Below are positions 27,625 through 35,443 of a DNA stretch of 64,000 nt, one piece after another. The notes beneath the pieces are model-generated. The model had not been told where the DNA came from, did no database searches, and saw only the letters and a list, made by a program, of their open reading frames with translations. The translations under genes were made by a program, and so were the position numbers. Position 1 is the stretch's first letter, and every line of letters starts with the position of its first letter. Source of the stretch: Peribacillus muralis. GTDB taxonomy: Bacteria > Bacillota > Bacilli > Bacillales > DSM-1321. The stretch is from NCBI RefSeq assembly GCF_001439925.1, contig NZ_LMBV01000003.1, forward strand, positions 62,001 through 126,000, given 5' to 3'.

Positions 27625-28173
27625 TTAGTTTAAATCATCCGGTTTAGGCTGCCTGCCCTGCTGCAGCTCCCTTAGGCTCAAGCCAAATGTCATTTGAAGA
27701 TGAGGAAAATCCTTAAACCCTGGCCAATCCCCGCCCCAATCAAAACCTAACTCCTTAGCAACGGTGACGACTTCCATCCAATCCGATTTACCATTATCAT
27801 TTCCGTCATATTCCATATCCCAAATGGCCTCACCTTGTTTGTTGAGAAGGGCAAAATCAATCGCCAATCCGAAATTATGAAGCGACTCCCCGCCTTTGGC
27901 ATATGTTACGATGTTTCCCGTACTTAAGCGGCCTTTTTCATAGAGTTCATTTTGTTCTTCCACAGAACGGTACCCTGCTGTAATGATGATTGGTATTCCT
28001 AACTCATTAGCCTGTTGAATCAGCTCATCTTTATTTTGGGCGACGATCGGATGCAGCTCATCAGCCAGTTTGATTTCATCAAGATTAGGAGGAATCATGT
28101 ATTTGTACAAAACAATTGCCAACAATCCGAAAAAAAACAAGACCAACCATGCCCTTACCCTGTTTGCTTTCAC
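27625..28173 (-). CDS. M15B peptidase, VanY/CwlK-like D-Ala-D-Ala or L,D-endopeptidase
   Basis: About 182 residues: an N-terminal membrane anchor (VRAWLVLFFFGLLAIVLY) and an extracellular zinc peptidase domain. Zinc ligands are seen in SLHNFGLAIDF (His, Asp) and in DFPHLQM (late His). These enzymes trim peptidoglycan stem peptides. I choose the GTG start giving VKANRVRAW because AGGAAGGA lies 8 nt upstream. Closest functional model is B. subtilis CwlK. No vancomycin-resistance genes are nearby, so a housekeeping wall role is likely. Confidence 0.85.
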   Translation of the reverse strand: MKANRVRAWLVLFFFGLLAIVLYKYMIPPNLDEIKLADELHPIVAQNKDELIQQANELGIPIIITAGYRSVEEQNELYEKGRLSTGNIVTYAKGGESLHNFGLAIDFALLNKQGEAIWDMEYDGNDNGKSDWMEVVTVAKELGFDWGGDWPGFKDFPHLQMTFGLSLRELQQGRQPKPDDLN

Positions 28174-28197
28174 AGAACGATCCTTCCTGTCTAAAGT

Positions 28198-28233
28198 GAA
28201 AAACTCAACCAAAGGTGGATGAGTTTTTTTCTT
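28198..28233. terminator. hairpin between DinB-like and M15 peptidase genes
   Basis: AAAAACTCA...TGAGTTTTTTT, with a short imperfect centre. It ends transcription from the DinB-like gene. Confidence 0.6.
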
Positions 28234-28236
28234 GTT

Positions 28237-28722
28237 TTATAATTTAGATTTCAGTTCTTCAATTTGCAATAAATGCCTTTTTTCATGAAATCCCACGAAC
28301 GGAATCCACTGCTTCAAGCTTAAATCTTTGAATAAAGGATGAGGAAACGACTTTTGCTCAAGGTCATTTTCATCTGCATTGTGGACGAGTTGTACGAAAG
28401 CAGAGCGAGATTCGGCCAGCTTATCCTTAACCTCATCCAAAGTTTGGAATGAATCGGACGGAACGACATATGACGGCGCTTCTACCTTTACATCTCGATT
28501 AACCGTAAGCTCTATCGGTTTGTCCACAGCTTGAACTCTCTCATCACTTTTCAATTTATCGGCAATGCTCTTTGTGATGGCACGCTCCATTAAGTATAAA
28601 TGATCCAATACTTGGATAATGCTCCAGCGGCCTTTTTCAGGATTGGCATTCAGCTGTTCATCGGATAGCCCATTGACCGTATTCAGAATTTCTTCCCTGA
28701 TTTTTTCATTCTCATTCATCAT
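28237..28722 (-). CDS. DinB/YfiT-like four-helix metalloprotein
   Basis: 161 residues of the DinB_2 superfamily. The three metal-binding histidines are seen in VLDHLYLME and in the C-terminal GFHEKRHLLQ pair. Many members act as thiol-dependent transferases (for example with bacillithiol), but the substrate here is unknown. The start is chosen at ATGATGAATGAG with GAGGAG 7 nt upstream. Confidence 0.82.
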   Translation of the reverse strand: MMNENEKIREEILNTVNGLSDEQLNANPEKGRWSIIQVLDHLYLMERAITKSIADKLKSDERVQAVDKPIELTVNRDVKVEAPSYVVPSDSFQTLDEVKDKLAESRSAFVQLVHNADENDLEQKSFPHPLFKDLSLKQWIPFVGFHEKRHLLQIEELKSKL

Positions 28723-28895
28723 TAGCATCTCCTCTTATAAGCCTAATTAATCTCCAATAATTATTTCATGTTCTCTAATAGGTGTAAAATAATAACACCT
28801 ATTAAACGAAAAGAAAATCCAGTATCCCGATTATTTCCTGGTGGTTGAATTTCCCGCAACCGCCTGCGTCAAGGGCCTGTCTGGAAAGCTAAGTA

Positions 28896-29180
28896 CCTGC
28901 AGTGAAATGAAACGGGCGAAGTACAGAACCTCCAAACTGGGAGAAATCGAGATTCCATCTTCGTGTTCAAGCAAAGTGGAATGAATCGGAAGGTGCGAGA
29001 CTCCTGCGGGAAATGCGAGTCTACGTGAGACCCCGCAGGCTAAAAGCCGAGGTGGCTCACGGACCGCCCGCTGGATAAGAGAGCGCCTGCAGTGCAATGA
29101 AACTGTTGAAGGTTAGAACCTCCAAACTGGGTGATATCGGGATACCAACTTCGTTTTCACTCAAAGTGGAATGAAACGGA
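28896..29180. repeat. composite repeat: 95-bp direct repeats around a GC-rich palindromic core
   Basis: Two diverged 95-bp direct repeats (28896-28990 and 29086-29180), both starting CCTGCAGTG and ending GGAATGAA(T/A)CGGA, flank a 95-bp GC-rich core with CTCCTGCGGGAAATGCGAG and GACCCCGCAGG inverted parts. The core belongs to a repeat family common in Bacillaceae. Related, more degenerate copies are at 46905-47010 and 53021-53150. A minus-strand ORF of 88 codons through it is spurious. Confidence 0.75.
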
Positions 29181-29242
29181 CATATGCAATTCACCAAAAC
29201 TGTAATCGAGTTTGTCTACACTCTACGTACAGGAATGCTGCT

Positions 29243-29944
29243 TCATTTAAAATCGTAACTTTCCAGAATCCGATTTGTAATAAGCTTATACCCTCTTTCA
29301 TTCGGGTGAATGTTATCACTGAAATACTCGGCTTTCTTTTTCCGTTTAAACAAATCGTCGGTAGGAATGAACAACATCCTCTTATCCTTACTCACTACAG
29401 CCTCGATCGATTGGTTATAATCCTGAATGTGCTTTTCAATCCTTCCGTTTCCTACTATCGGATTATACAGCCCTACTACCAGTATATCTGCCTTATCATT
29501 TTCCTTTAAAAGTGTTGAAGTGATCCTCTCTAGATGCCTGATATATTCCCGTTTGCCTCCATCGATTTTGTGATCGTTTATTCCCTTCAAATCTCCGCCA
29601 TTACTATTGATGAAATCATTCGTGCCAATATAAACGATGAAAGTATCCGCTTTATCAAGCTTAGTATGAATGCGATAATCTTCGAGCTGTTCGATGACGC
29701 CATCCGTTTCCTGCCCTTTTATACCATAATTCCAGAAACTAACCTTTTGTTCCGACTCGGAATTGTTTAATTCATCCTCCAGGCCCTGCACATAGCCTTG
29801 CCCGTGCTTGTCTCCTTTACCGTAAGTCAAAGAATCCCCAAAAGCCATCACCCTTTGCACACGGTCCGACTCCGCAGCCTGAAATTTATAGGCAACAAAA
29901 CATATAACTAATACAATCATTAATAAACCTGCTAATTTTTTCAT
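29243..29944 (-). CDS. SGNH/GDSL-family hydrolase, membrane-anchored
   Basis: 233 residues. An N-terminal signal anchor (LAGLLMIVLVICFVAY) precedes an SGNH esterase domain with block I FGDSLTYG (nucleophile Ser), block III GTND and block V DNIHPNERG (Asp and His). It likely removes acyl groups from a lipid or wall polymer outside the cell. The ATG follows AAAAGGAG. All catalytic blocks are intact. Confidence 0.9.
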   Translation of the reverse strand: MKKLAGLLMIVLVICFVAYKFQAAESDRVQRVMAFGDSLTYGKGDKHGQGYVQGLEDELNNSESEQKVSFWNYGIKGQETDGVIEQLEDYRIHTKLDKADTFIVYIGTNDFINSNGGDLKGINDHKIDGGKREYIRHLERITSTLLKENDKADILVVGLYNPIVGNGRIEKHIQDYNQSIEAVVSKDKRMLFIPTDDLFKRKKKAEYFSDNIHPNERGYKLITNRILESYDFK

Positions 29945-30160
29945 TTATTTCTCCTTTTGCCTAATTTCTAAGAAGCATTTTATATGTTACATACCCCAAA
30001 CATCAGCATTCGTAACAATAAAAAAAAATTGGCAGGTAAAGAGGAGAAAGTGTATGATAATATAAAACTTTCAGATGATTTGGTTATGTTCACGCTTCTT
30101 ATCAGAACGAGGATGGATAACCCTTCTGAACGTTGCAAAAAGTGAGAGATTGGAGATTGA

Positions 30161-30670
30161 ATGATGAACGAGTACATACAATTCAGGGAGGCTGAATTAG
30201 CGGATTTACCGAAAATTGTGGAAATATATAATTCGACAATTGCCTCAAGAATGGTTACTGCAGATACGGAACCGATATCTGTTGAATCGAGGATTAAATG
30301 GTTTGAGGAACATAATTCAGATAGCAGACCGCTATATATCATTACTTTTGAAGGAAAAACTGCAGGATGGATGAGCTTTCAATCTTTCTATGGGCGGCCT
30401 GCCTATAATTCCACGGCAGAAATCAGCATCTACATTGATGATTATTTCCGAGGAAAGGGAATCGGACGGGTTTCGATTCAGAAGGCAATTGAAGTAAGCC
30501 CGAAATTAGGGGTGAAGACTCTATTAGGTTTCATATTCGCTCATAATATACCTAGCATGAAGCTTTTCTCCAAATTTGGTTTTGAAGAATGGGCGCATTT
30601 ACCGCAAGTCGCCGAGCTGGATGGCATTGAACGGGATTTAGTCATCCTAGGTAAACGAGTTGATGGATAA
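30161..30670 (+). CDS. GNAT acetyltransferase, phosphinothricin-type
   Basis: 169 residues of the PAT/Bar-like GNAT group that acetylates small amines. The acetyl-CoA loop is seen in DDYFRGKGIGRVSI. The substrate segment differs from classical Bar enzymes (FYGRPAYNSTAEISIYID is typical of the broader group). The ATG follows TTGGAG. A weak hairpin with T-rich tail follows at 30678-30711. Confidence 0.88.
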   Translation: MMNEYIQFREAELADLPKIVEIYNSTIASRMVTADTEPISVESRIKWFEEHNSDSRPLYIITFEGKTAGWMSFQSFYGRPAYNSTAEISIYIDDYFRGKGIGRVSIQKAIEVSPKLGVKTLLGFIFAHNIPSMKLFSKFGFEEWAHLPQVAELDGIERDLVILGKRVDG

Positions 30671-30755
30671 TTTTCTTAAAAAAGCTATTGCCTTCAGCAG
30701 TAGTTTTTTTATTTAAACGAATAAGTCCATCGTCATGTGTAAACCCAGTCGCAAA

Positions 30756-30950
30756 TTAAAAGTACTTATACTTTTTCTGAATCGAAAAATATTCCTTTTC
30801 CTTTGACTTTGTTAAAGCATTTAACAAGATGTCCAATTCTTGACTTGCTTGAATGGTCAGAAGACTGTTTATTCCGAAAACTTCTGCCAATTCAATCATT
30901 TCTTTTCTCTTCTCTTCTATTTTTTCTGGGGTTACCTTTCGGGACAGCAT
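30756..30950 (-). CDS. Spo0E-family aspartyl-phosphate phosphatase
   Basis: 64 residues, the usual size of Spo0E-like proteins, which dephosphorylate Spo0A~P and delay sporulation. The family signature is visible as SQELDILLNAL, preceded by a helix IEEKRKEMIELAEVFG. The start MLSRKVTP is chosen because GGAGGTGG lies just upstream; the frame extends further without support. It supports a spore-forming host. Confidence 0.85.
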   Translation of the reverse strand: MLSRKVTPEKIEEKRKEMIELAEVFGINSLLTIQASQELDILLNALTKSKEKEYFSIQKKYKYF

Positions 30951-31124
30951 TTTATATCCACCTCCCATATATTCAATATTTTTACACTTATCATCATAAT
31001 GAAATTCATAGTTAAAATCAACTATTTTTTGGAAGTAAAGATGTGTTATTTTATAGTATTTATGTGACAAAACACCTATTATCTTCGTTAATTGTGTACT
31101 TTTTGTGACAACCTTTCTTTACAT

Positions 31125-31163
31125 ATAAAAAAGCATCCCCCCTATACAGAGCGAATGCTTTTC
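31125..31163 (-). terminator. terminator of the FbpA-like gene
   Basis: AAAAGCAT...ATGCTTTT stem. On the minus strand it is followed by TTTTTTA. Confidence 0.6.
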
Positions 31164-31211
31164 CACAATATATATTTTAGCCTAAGATGCAAAAAAATTG
31201 CCTGCCTTTTA

Positions 31212-31400
31212 CTATGTCATCCATTCGGTAGGAGACTCGCTATCAGGCCTATTTATAACTATTTTATATTCATCTTCCAATACTTTTAACGAGACATCAT
31301 AAAGATGCCTTTCATCAGAGGTTTTGTAAACTCCTTTCGCCAATAGCTCTTCTATCAGCAACGCTTTCCTCTGTTCGACCCTCTTAAATACTTCTGCCAT
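31212..31400 (-). CDS. 62-aa FbpA-like small protein behind a SAM riboswitch
   Basis: Helical protein with the core LLIEELLAKGVYKTSDERHLYDVSLKVLEDEY, resembling the Fur-regulated basic protein FbpA family (small proteins thought to help iron-sparing responses). This member is not especially basic and has an acidic C terminus. AAAGGAG lies 8 nt before the ATG. Upstream are an intact S-box with terminator and, between that and the gene, a SigB-like promoter. Assignment by motif memory, so moderate. Confidence 0.6.
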   Translation of the reverse strand: MAEVFKRVEQRKALLIEELLAKGVYKTSDERHLYDVSLKVLEDEYKIVINRPDSESPTEWMT

Positions 31401-31471
31401 GTTAATGGCTCCTTTCCATGTCAGCTTAGAGCCTAAACTGCCTTAACGAATTCATTTTCACCAAATTATAT

Positions 31472-31497
31472 ATACCTTTTCTATTATGTCCTTAAAC
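31472..31497 (-). promoter_or_regulatory. SigB-like promoter for the FbpA-like gene
   Basis: On the minus strand GTTTAA (31497-31492), 14-nt spacer, AGGTAT (31477-31472); one mismatch to the SigB consensus. It lies downstream of the S-box terminator. Confidence 0.4.
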
Positions 31498-31504
31498 GCT
31501 ATTT

Positions 31505-31542
31505 CGCAAAAATAAAAGCCTCTTCTAATTAAAGAAGAGGCT
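31505..31542 (-). terminator. S-box intrinsic terminator
   Basis: AGCCTCTTCTTTAATTAGAAGAGGCT followed by TTTATTTTTG on the minus strand, directly after the SAM aptamer. Confidence 0.9.
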
Positions 31543-31560
31543 GACAGTTTCGGGACGGCT

Positions 31561-31668
31561 CTTCTTATCTTCCAAGCAATAGCTTGTTGGATGTAGCACA
31601 GTTCCCATAATGGGTCTGCTGCCGAGGTTTCATAGGGCCAAGTCCCTCCACCTCTCTGGATAAGAATA
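31561..31668 (-). ncRNA. SAM-I (S-box) riboswitch
   Basis: Minus-strand aptamer with the P1 strand CTTATC, then AGAGAGGTGGAGGGA, GGCCCTATGAAACC, CGGCAGC, GTGCTACATCC and closing GATAAG. This is the full S-box consensus order. It has its own promoter upstream and terminator downstream and so represses what follows when S-adenosylmethionine is high. What follows is the 62-aa FbpA-like gene, not a methionine gene. Confidence 0.92.
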
Positions 31669-31693
31669 AAACTATATTAATGTTGTATCGTTA

Positions 31694-31722
31694 ATTTTAT
31701 CCCAATAATTCACAAAAGTCAA
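31694..31722 (-). promoter_or_regulatory. SigA promoter of the S-box transcript
   Basis: TTGACT, 17-nt spacer, TAAAAT on the minus strand, about 30 nt before the aptamer. Confidence 0.75.
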
Positions 31723-31756
31723 TTGCCGGTTTCCCCTATTTCATCCTAAAAGCAGG

Positions 31757-31784
31757 TTGCATTTTCTTGGCTTTCTGATATGAT
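31757..31784 (+). promoter_or_regulatory. SigA promoter of the thiamine operon
   Basis: TTGCAT, 16-nt spacer, TATGAT, 22 nt before the TPP aptamer. Confidence 0.65.
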
Positions 31785-31806
31785 GTCAATAATTACATAC
31801 AATTCA

Positions 31807-31900
31807 CACCACTAGGGGAGTCTTGTCAAGACTGAGATGGAAGTAATTCCGGACCCTTTGAACCTGAACCGGCTCATACCGGCGGAGGAAAGTGGATGAT
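31807..31900 (+). ncRNA. TPP (THI-box) riboswitch
   Basis: Contains ACTAGGGGAGTC, ACTGAGATGG, GACCCTTTGAACCTGA and CCGGCGGAGGAAAGTGG in the order of the thi-box consensus. It senses thiamine pyrophosphate and controls the tenA-thiW-thiD-thiM-thiE operon through the terminator at 31928-31962. Confidence 0.96.
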
Positions 31901-31927
31901 ATCGTCCATTCCGACTATATTAATCTG

Positions 31928-31962
31928 CCCCGTTCCGTTATTCAGGAACGGGTTTTTTTTAT
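31928..31962 (+). terminator. TPP riboswitch terminator
   Basis: CCCGTTCC-GTTATTCA-GGAACGGG followed by TTTTTTTT, between aptamer and tenA. Confidence 0.93.
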
Positions 31963-31984
31963 CCATTCTAAAGGAGGATGAACA

Positions 31985-32674
31985 ATGGAGAATACTAAAT
32001 TAGAAACATTCAGTGAGCGACTGCATGCACGGGCAGCAGAGATTTGGAAAAGAAACCATTCACATCCCTTTGTCCAGGCCATTGGAAACGGCACCCTTCC
32101 TGAAAAGAAATTTGCCTATTACCTGAAGCAGGACTATATCTATCTTATGGATTATTCCAAGCTCTTTGCTTTAGGTGTCATCAAAGCCCAAAACATCGAA
32201 ACCATGGCAAAGTTTGCGAGAATTTTAAACGAAACCCTTCAAGTGGAAATGGATATTCATCGGCATTATGCTTCCGAATTCGGAATCAGTTCCAAGGAAT
32301 TGGATGCTACAGAACCTACTCCAACCACTTTAGCCTATACAGGCTACATGCTAAATGCAGCTCAGCATGGGACTTTGGCAGATTTGATCGCTTGTCTCCT
32401 TCCTTGTGCTTGGGATTATTATGAGATCGGTTTGCTATTAAAAGAACAAAATGGGGCAGCATTGGAAAACAATCGCTATGCAGATTGGATTAGGTCTTAT
32501 TCATCTCCTGAATTCGGGGAAGCACATAAGTGGCTGATCGCTTTGTTGGAAGAATTGACGGAAAACATGCCAGAAAAGGAACTTCTTAGATTAGAAAAGC
32601 ACTTTTTAGTTACATCCCGCTATGAATATTTATTCTGGGATATGGTTCAAAACGAACAGGATTGGCCGTTGTAG
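31985..32674 (+). CDS. tenA: thiaminase II / aminopyrimidine aminohydrolase
   Basis: 229 residues, all-helical TenA fold. It hydrolyses aminopyrimidines from degraded thiamine to HMP for salvage. The catalytic cysteine lies in ACLLPCAWDYYEIG (Cys137 or Cys141), and the conserved LKQDYIYLMDYSKLFA is seen near residue 47. First gene after the TPP riboswitch. AAAGGAGGATGAAC precedes the ATG. Confidence 0.95.
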   Translation: MENTKLETFSERLHARAAEIWKRNHSHPFVQAIGNGTLPEKKFAYYLKQDYIYLMDYSKLFALGVIKAQNIETMAKFARILNETLQVEMDIHRHYASEFGISSKELDATEPTPTTLAYTGYMLNAAQHGTLADLIACLLPCAWDYYEIGLLLKEQNGAALENNRYADWIRSYSSPEFGEAHKWLIALLEELTENMPEKELLRLEKHFLVTSRYEYLFWDMVQNEQDWPL

Positions 32675-32683
32675 GTCTTCTTG

Positions 32684-33205
32684 ATGAACCCAATCAGAAA
32701 AATGACGTTGACAGCAATGATCACGGCTATAACGACAATAACCAGTTCCTTCATATTCATTCCGGTAGGATTTGTCAAAGCCTTTCCCGTTCAGCATCTG
32801 GCCAATGTCCTGACTGCTGTTTTACTCGGCCCTGCCTATGCGGTAACGCAAGCTTTTCTAGTTTCCTTGATTAGAAACATATCTGGAACAGGCTCATTTT
32901 TCGCCTTTCCGGGCAGCATGATTGGTGCACTGTTGGCTGCGTACCTTTATCGCAAAACAAAACGCCTGACATACGCATGTCTAGGAGAAGTTTTGGGGAC
33001 CGGCATTTTAGGATCGCTTGCCTGTTATCCAATCGCAGTGCTGCTATTGGGAGAAAAAGCCGCTCTTTTTGGTATTTTACCAGCTTTTATGCTTAGTTCA
33101 TTTGCAGGTGCCATTTTCGCTTTCATTTTACTGAAAATACTAGTAAAAAATAATTTTCTGAAGGGGTTTTTTCATGAAAAAAGCATTAACGATCGCAGGC
33201 TCTGA
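32684..33205 (+). CDS. thiW: ThiW, predicted thiazole-uptake S component
   Basis: About 173 residues with five to six hydrophobic helices. ThiW proteins are substrate-binding S components of energy-coupling-factor transporters, thought to import hydroxyethylthiazole. The N-terminal [29 protein letters not shown] pattern fits. The ATG is weakly supported by TAGGTC; a TTG at 32681 is possible. It starts 9 bp after tenA and overlaps thiD by 32 bp. The shared EcfAT module is not in this window. Confidence 0.88.
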   Translation: MNPIRKMTLTAMITAITTITSSFIFIPVGFVKAFPVQHLANVLTAVLLGPAYAVTQAFLVSLIRNISGTGSFFAFPGSMIGALLAAYLYRKTKRLTYACLGEVLGTGILGSLACYPIAVLLLGEKAALFGILPAFMLSSFAGAIFAFILLKILVKNNFLKGFFHEKSINDRRL

Positions 33206-33980
33206 CTCAGGGGGCGGCGCAGGGATACAAGCCGATATCAAAACATTTTCAGCACACGGGATCTTCGGGATGTCCGTCATCACGGCCGTTACTGCACAAA
33301 ACACCATGGAAGTACGTTCCATTCAGGCTATCGATACAGCGATCATCACTGATCAAATTGCAGCCATTTTTGAAGATATTCACGTCGATGCAGTGAAAAT
33401 AGGTATGCTTGGTTCAAAAGAAATTGTGGAAACAGTCGCTGACGCTCTTACTACCTATTTGCCTTTAAACGTCATCCTTGATCCAGTCATGATTTCCAAA
33501 AGCGGGCACCATTTGCTGGATGAACGAGCCGTAACAGCCTTAAAAACGGAATTGCTTCCGCTTGCAACGCTTGTCACCCCTAACCTACCAGAGGCTGAGG
33601 TTCTTACAGGCTTATCGATTCGAACCGAGCAAGATTTTTACAAGGCATGTCTATCCTTGACTGAATTGGGTTCTAATGCCGTTTTACTTAAAGGAGGCCA
33701 TGCAATGGGAAATCCCAACGACCTTTTTTATGATGGGACGAATTTTCACTGGATCAAGGGAGAAAGAATTGATACAAAAAACACTCATGGTACAGGCTGT
33801 ACCCTCTCCTCCGCGATTACATCCAACATGGCAAATGGACTATCACTGCGAGAGTCGATTGAACAGGCGAAGCTCTATATTTCTGAAGCGATACGCAATA
33901 GTTTTTCAATAGGAGCGGGTCATGGGCCTGTCCACCATTTTCATTCATTTGCAAAAAAAGAACGGAGTGAATCCATATGA
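33174..33980 (+). CDS. thiD: HMP / HMP-phosphate kinase
   Basis: 268 residues of the ribokinase-like family; phosphorylates hydroxymethylpyrimidine twice to HMP-PP. Seen are the N-terminal [20 protein letters not shown], the central KIGMLGS and the anion-hole/base region [18 protein letters not shown] precedes the ATG. Overlaps thiW and, by 4 bp (ATGA), thiM. Confidence 0.96.
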   Translation: MKKALTIAGSDSGGGAGIQADIKTFSAHGIFGMSVITAVTAQNTMEVRSIQAIDTAIITDQIAAIFEDIHVDAVKIGMLGSKEIVETVADALTTYLPLNVILDPVMISKSGHHLLDERAVTALKTELLPLATLVTPNLPEAEVLTGLSIRTEQDFYKACLSLTELGSNAVLLKGGHAMGNPNDLFYDGTNFHWIKGERIDTKNTHGTGCTLSSAITSNMANGLSLRESIEQAKLYISEAIRNSFSIGAGHGPVHHFHSFAKKERSESI

Positions 33981-34792
33981 AGCTTTCGGCAGCTGACTTG
34001 TTTGAAAAAATAAGAGAAAGAAAACCATTAGTTCACCAAATTACTAACTTTGTTACGGTCAACGACTGTGCGAATGCTACACTCGCCATCGGTGGATCGC
34101 CTGTTATGACATCCAGCCCCAAAGAAGTGGAAGATATGGTTAAATTGGCAGATGCCTTGGTGCTGAATTTCGGTACGATTGATGAAAGATCTTTTGAAGC
34201 CATGGAGCTAGCCGGCAGGACAGCAAATTCGAGAAATATCCCGGTCATTTTCGATCCGGTGGGAGTTGGTGCAACCCCCTATCGAACAGAGAAGGCTAGT
34301 GAGCTCCTAGAGAAGGTTTCCTTCCAGATCATCCGCGGAAATGCGAGCGAGATTCATCGTTTGATCGGCGGGGATATCGTTACACGAGGAGTGGACTCAA
34401 AGGAACTGGCAATAAGCAATGCAGCGCTTGCCTCATCTGCGGCAGATCGATTGAATAGCATCATCGTGGTCAGCGGGGCAATTGATGCTGTTAGCGATGG
34501 GAAACAGACGACCATCATTGATAACGGGAACGTTCTATTAACGAATGTAACAGGCACGGGATGCATGGCTACCGCTCTTATCGGCGCCTTTTCCGGCGTC
34601 ACGGATGACTATTATGCTGCAGCAGTTGCCGGGATCTCGACGATGAGCATTTCAGGAGAACTCGCTGCCGAAAGCCTGCAAAAGAATGAAGGCACAGGAA
34701 CATTTCGTGTGCGCTTAATTGATGCAATATCGACAATGAATAAGAAAACGTGGCTAAAAGAGGTGAAAATAAATGAAGAAATCACAAATTGA
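33977..34792 (+). CDS. thiM: hydroxyethylthiazole kinase
   Basis: 271 residues; phosphorylates hydroxyethylthiazole for thiamine salvage. Typical features are LVHQITNFVTVNDCANATLAIGG at the N terminus (split here only as a landmark), DPVGVGATPYR, and VTGTGCMATAL near the active site. Overlaps thiE by 20 bp. Confidence 0.96.
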   Translation: MKLSAADLFEKIRERKPLVHQITNFVTVNDCANATLAIGGSPVMTSSPKEVEDMVKLADALVLNFGTIDERSFEAMELAGRTANSRNIPVIFDPVGVGATPYRTEKASELLEKVSFQIIRGNASEIHRLIGGDIVTRGVDSKELAISNAALASSAADRLNSIIVVSGAIDAVSDGKQTTIIDNGNVLLTNVTGTGCMATALIGAFSGVTDDYYAAAVAGISTMSISGELAAESLQKNEGTGTFRVRLIDAISTMNKKTWLKEVKINEEITN

Positions 34793-35405
34793 TTTACGGC
34801 TATATTTAGTTACGGAAGAGTCGATAGCACCTGAAAGTTTGACCAATATCATCTCGGAATCGGTTTCTGGAGGCGTTTCGGTTGTACAGCTTAGGGAGAA
34901 GAACCAGTCCTCCCTCTCTTTTTATAAAAAAGCCGCCGCACTTAAACAAGTATTGAACGAATTGTCCACGCCCCTGATCATCAATGACCGGGTGGATATA
35001 GCCCTTGCTGTTGGTGCGGACGGGATACATATTGGTCAGGATGACCTCCCGCTTTCCGTCATCAAGCAAATGGTCCCGGACGAGATGATAATCGGTGTAT
35101 CCGTTTCTAATCTGGAGGAAGCTCTCGAAGCGGAGCGAAATGGAGCCGACTACCTCGGTGTTGGCTCTATATTCCCGACAAAAACAAAGCAAGATGCTAC
35201 GCCAATGGCGATTCGCGATTTGGAGGAAATCTGCCGAAGCGTTTCGATTCCAGCCGTCGCAATTGGAGGTATCAACGCCGATAACATTGCCTTGCTTACT
35301 GAAAAAGGGCTAGCCGGAGCCGCTGTCGTTTCAGCGATCATGGAGGCAAAAAATCCGAAGATGGCCTCGTCATCCCTTTTAGACATCATAAAGGATTTTA
35401 CGTAA
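34773..35405 (+). CDS. thiE: thiamine-phosphate synthase
   Basis: 210-residue TIM barrel that joins HMP-PP and thiazole phosphate. Seen are VVQLREKN, LIINDRVDIALAVGADGIHIGQ and GVGSIFPTKTK. Last gene of the operon, so the five proteins together form a salvage route (no thiC or thiG here). Confidence 0.96.
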   Translation: MKKSQIDLRLYLVTEESIAPESLTNIISESVSGGVSVVQLREKNQSSLSFYKKAAALKQVLNELSTPLIINDRVDIALAVGADGIHIGQDDLPLSVIKQMVPDEMIIGVSVSNLEEALEAERNGADYLGVGSIFPTKTKQDATPMAIRDLEEICRSVSIPAVAIGGINADNIALLTEKGLAGAAVVSAIMEAKNPKMASSSLLDIIKDFT

Positions 35406-35443
35406 AGCAAAGAGGGGACTAACATACAGTCCCCTCTTTGCGT
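35406..35443. terminator. terminator between thiE and niaP
   Basis: 14-bp perfect stem GCAAAGAGGGGACT/AGTCCCCTCTTTGC with a 7-nt loop; T-rich on both flanks' outgoing strands. Confidence 0.93.

Noticed and set aside
28831-29097. 88-codon minus-strand ORF
   Set aside because: Lies across the GC-rich palindromic repeat; such ORFs recur wherever the repeat occurs and have no ribosome site.
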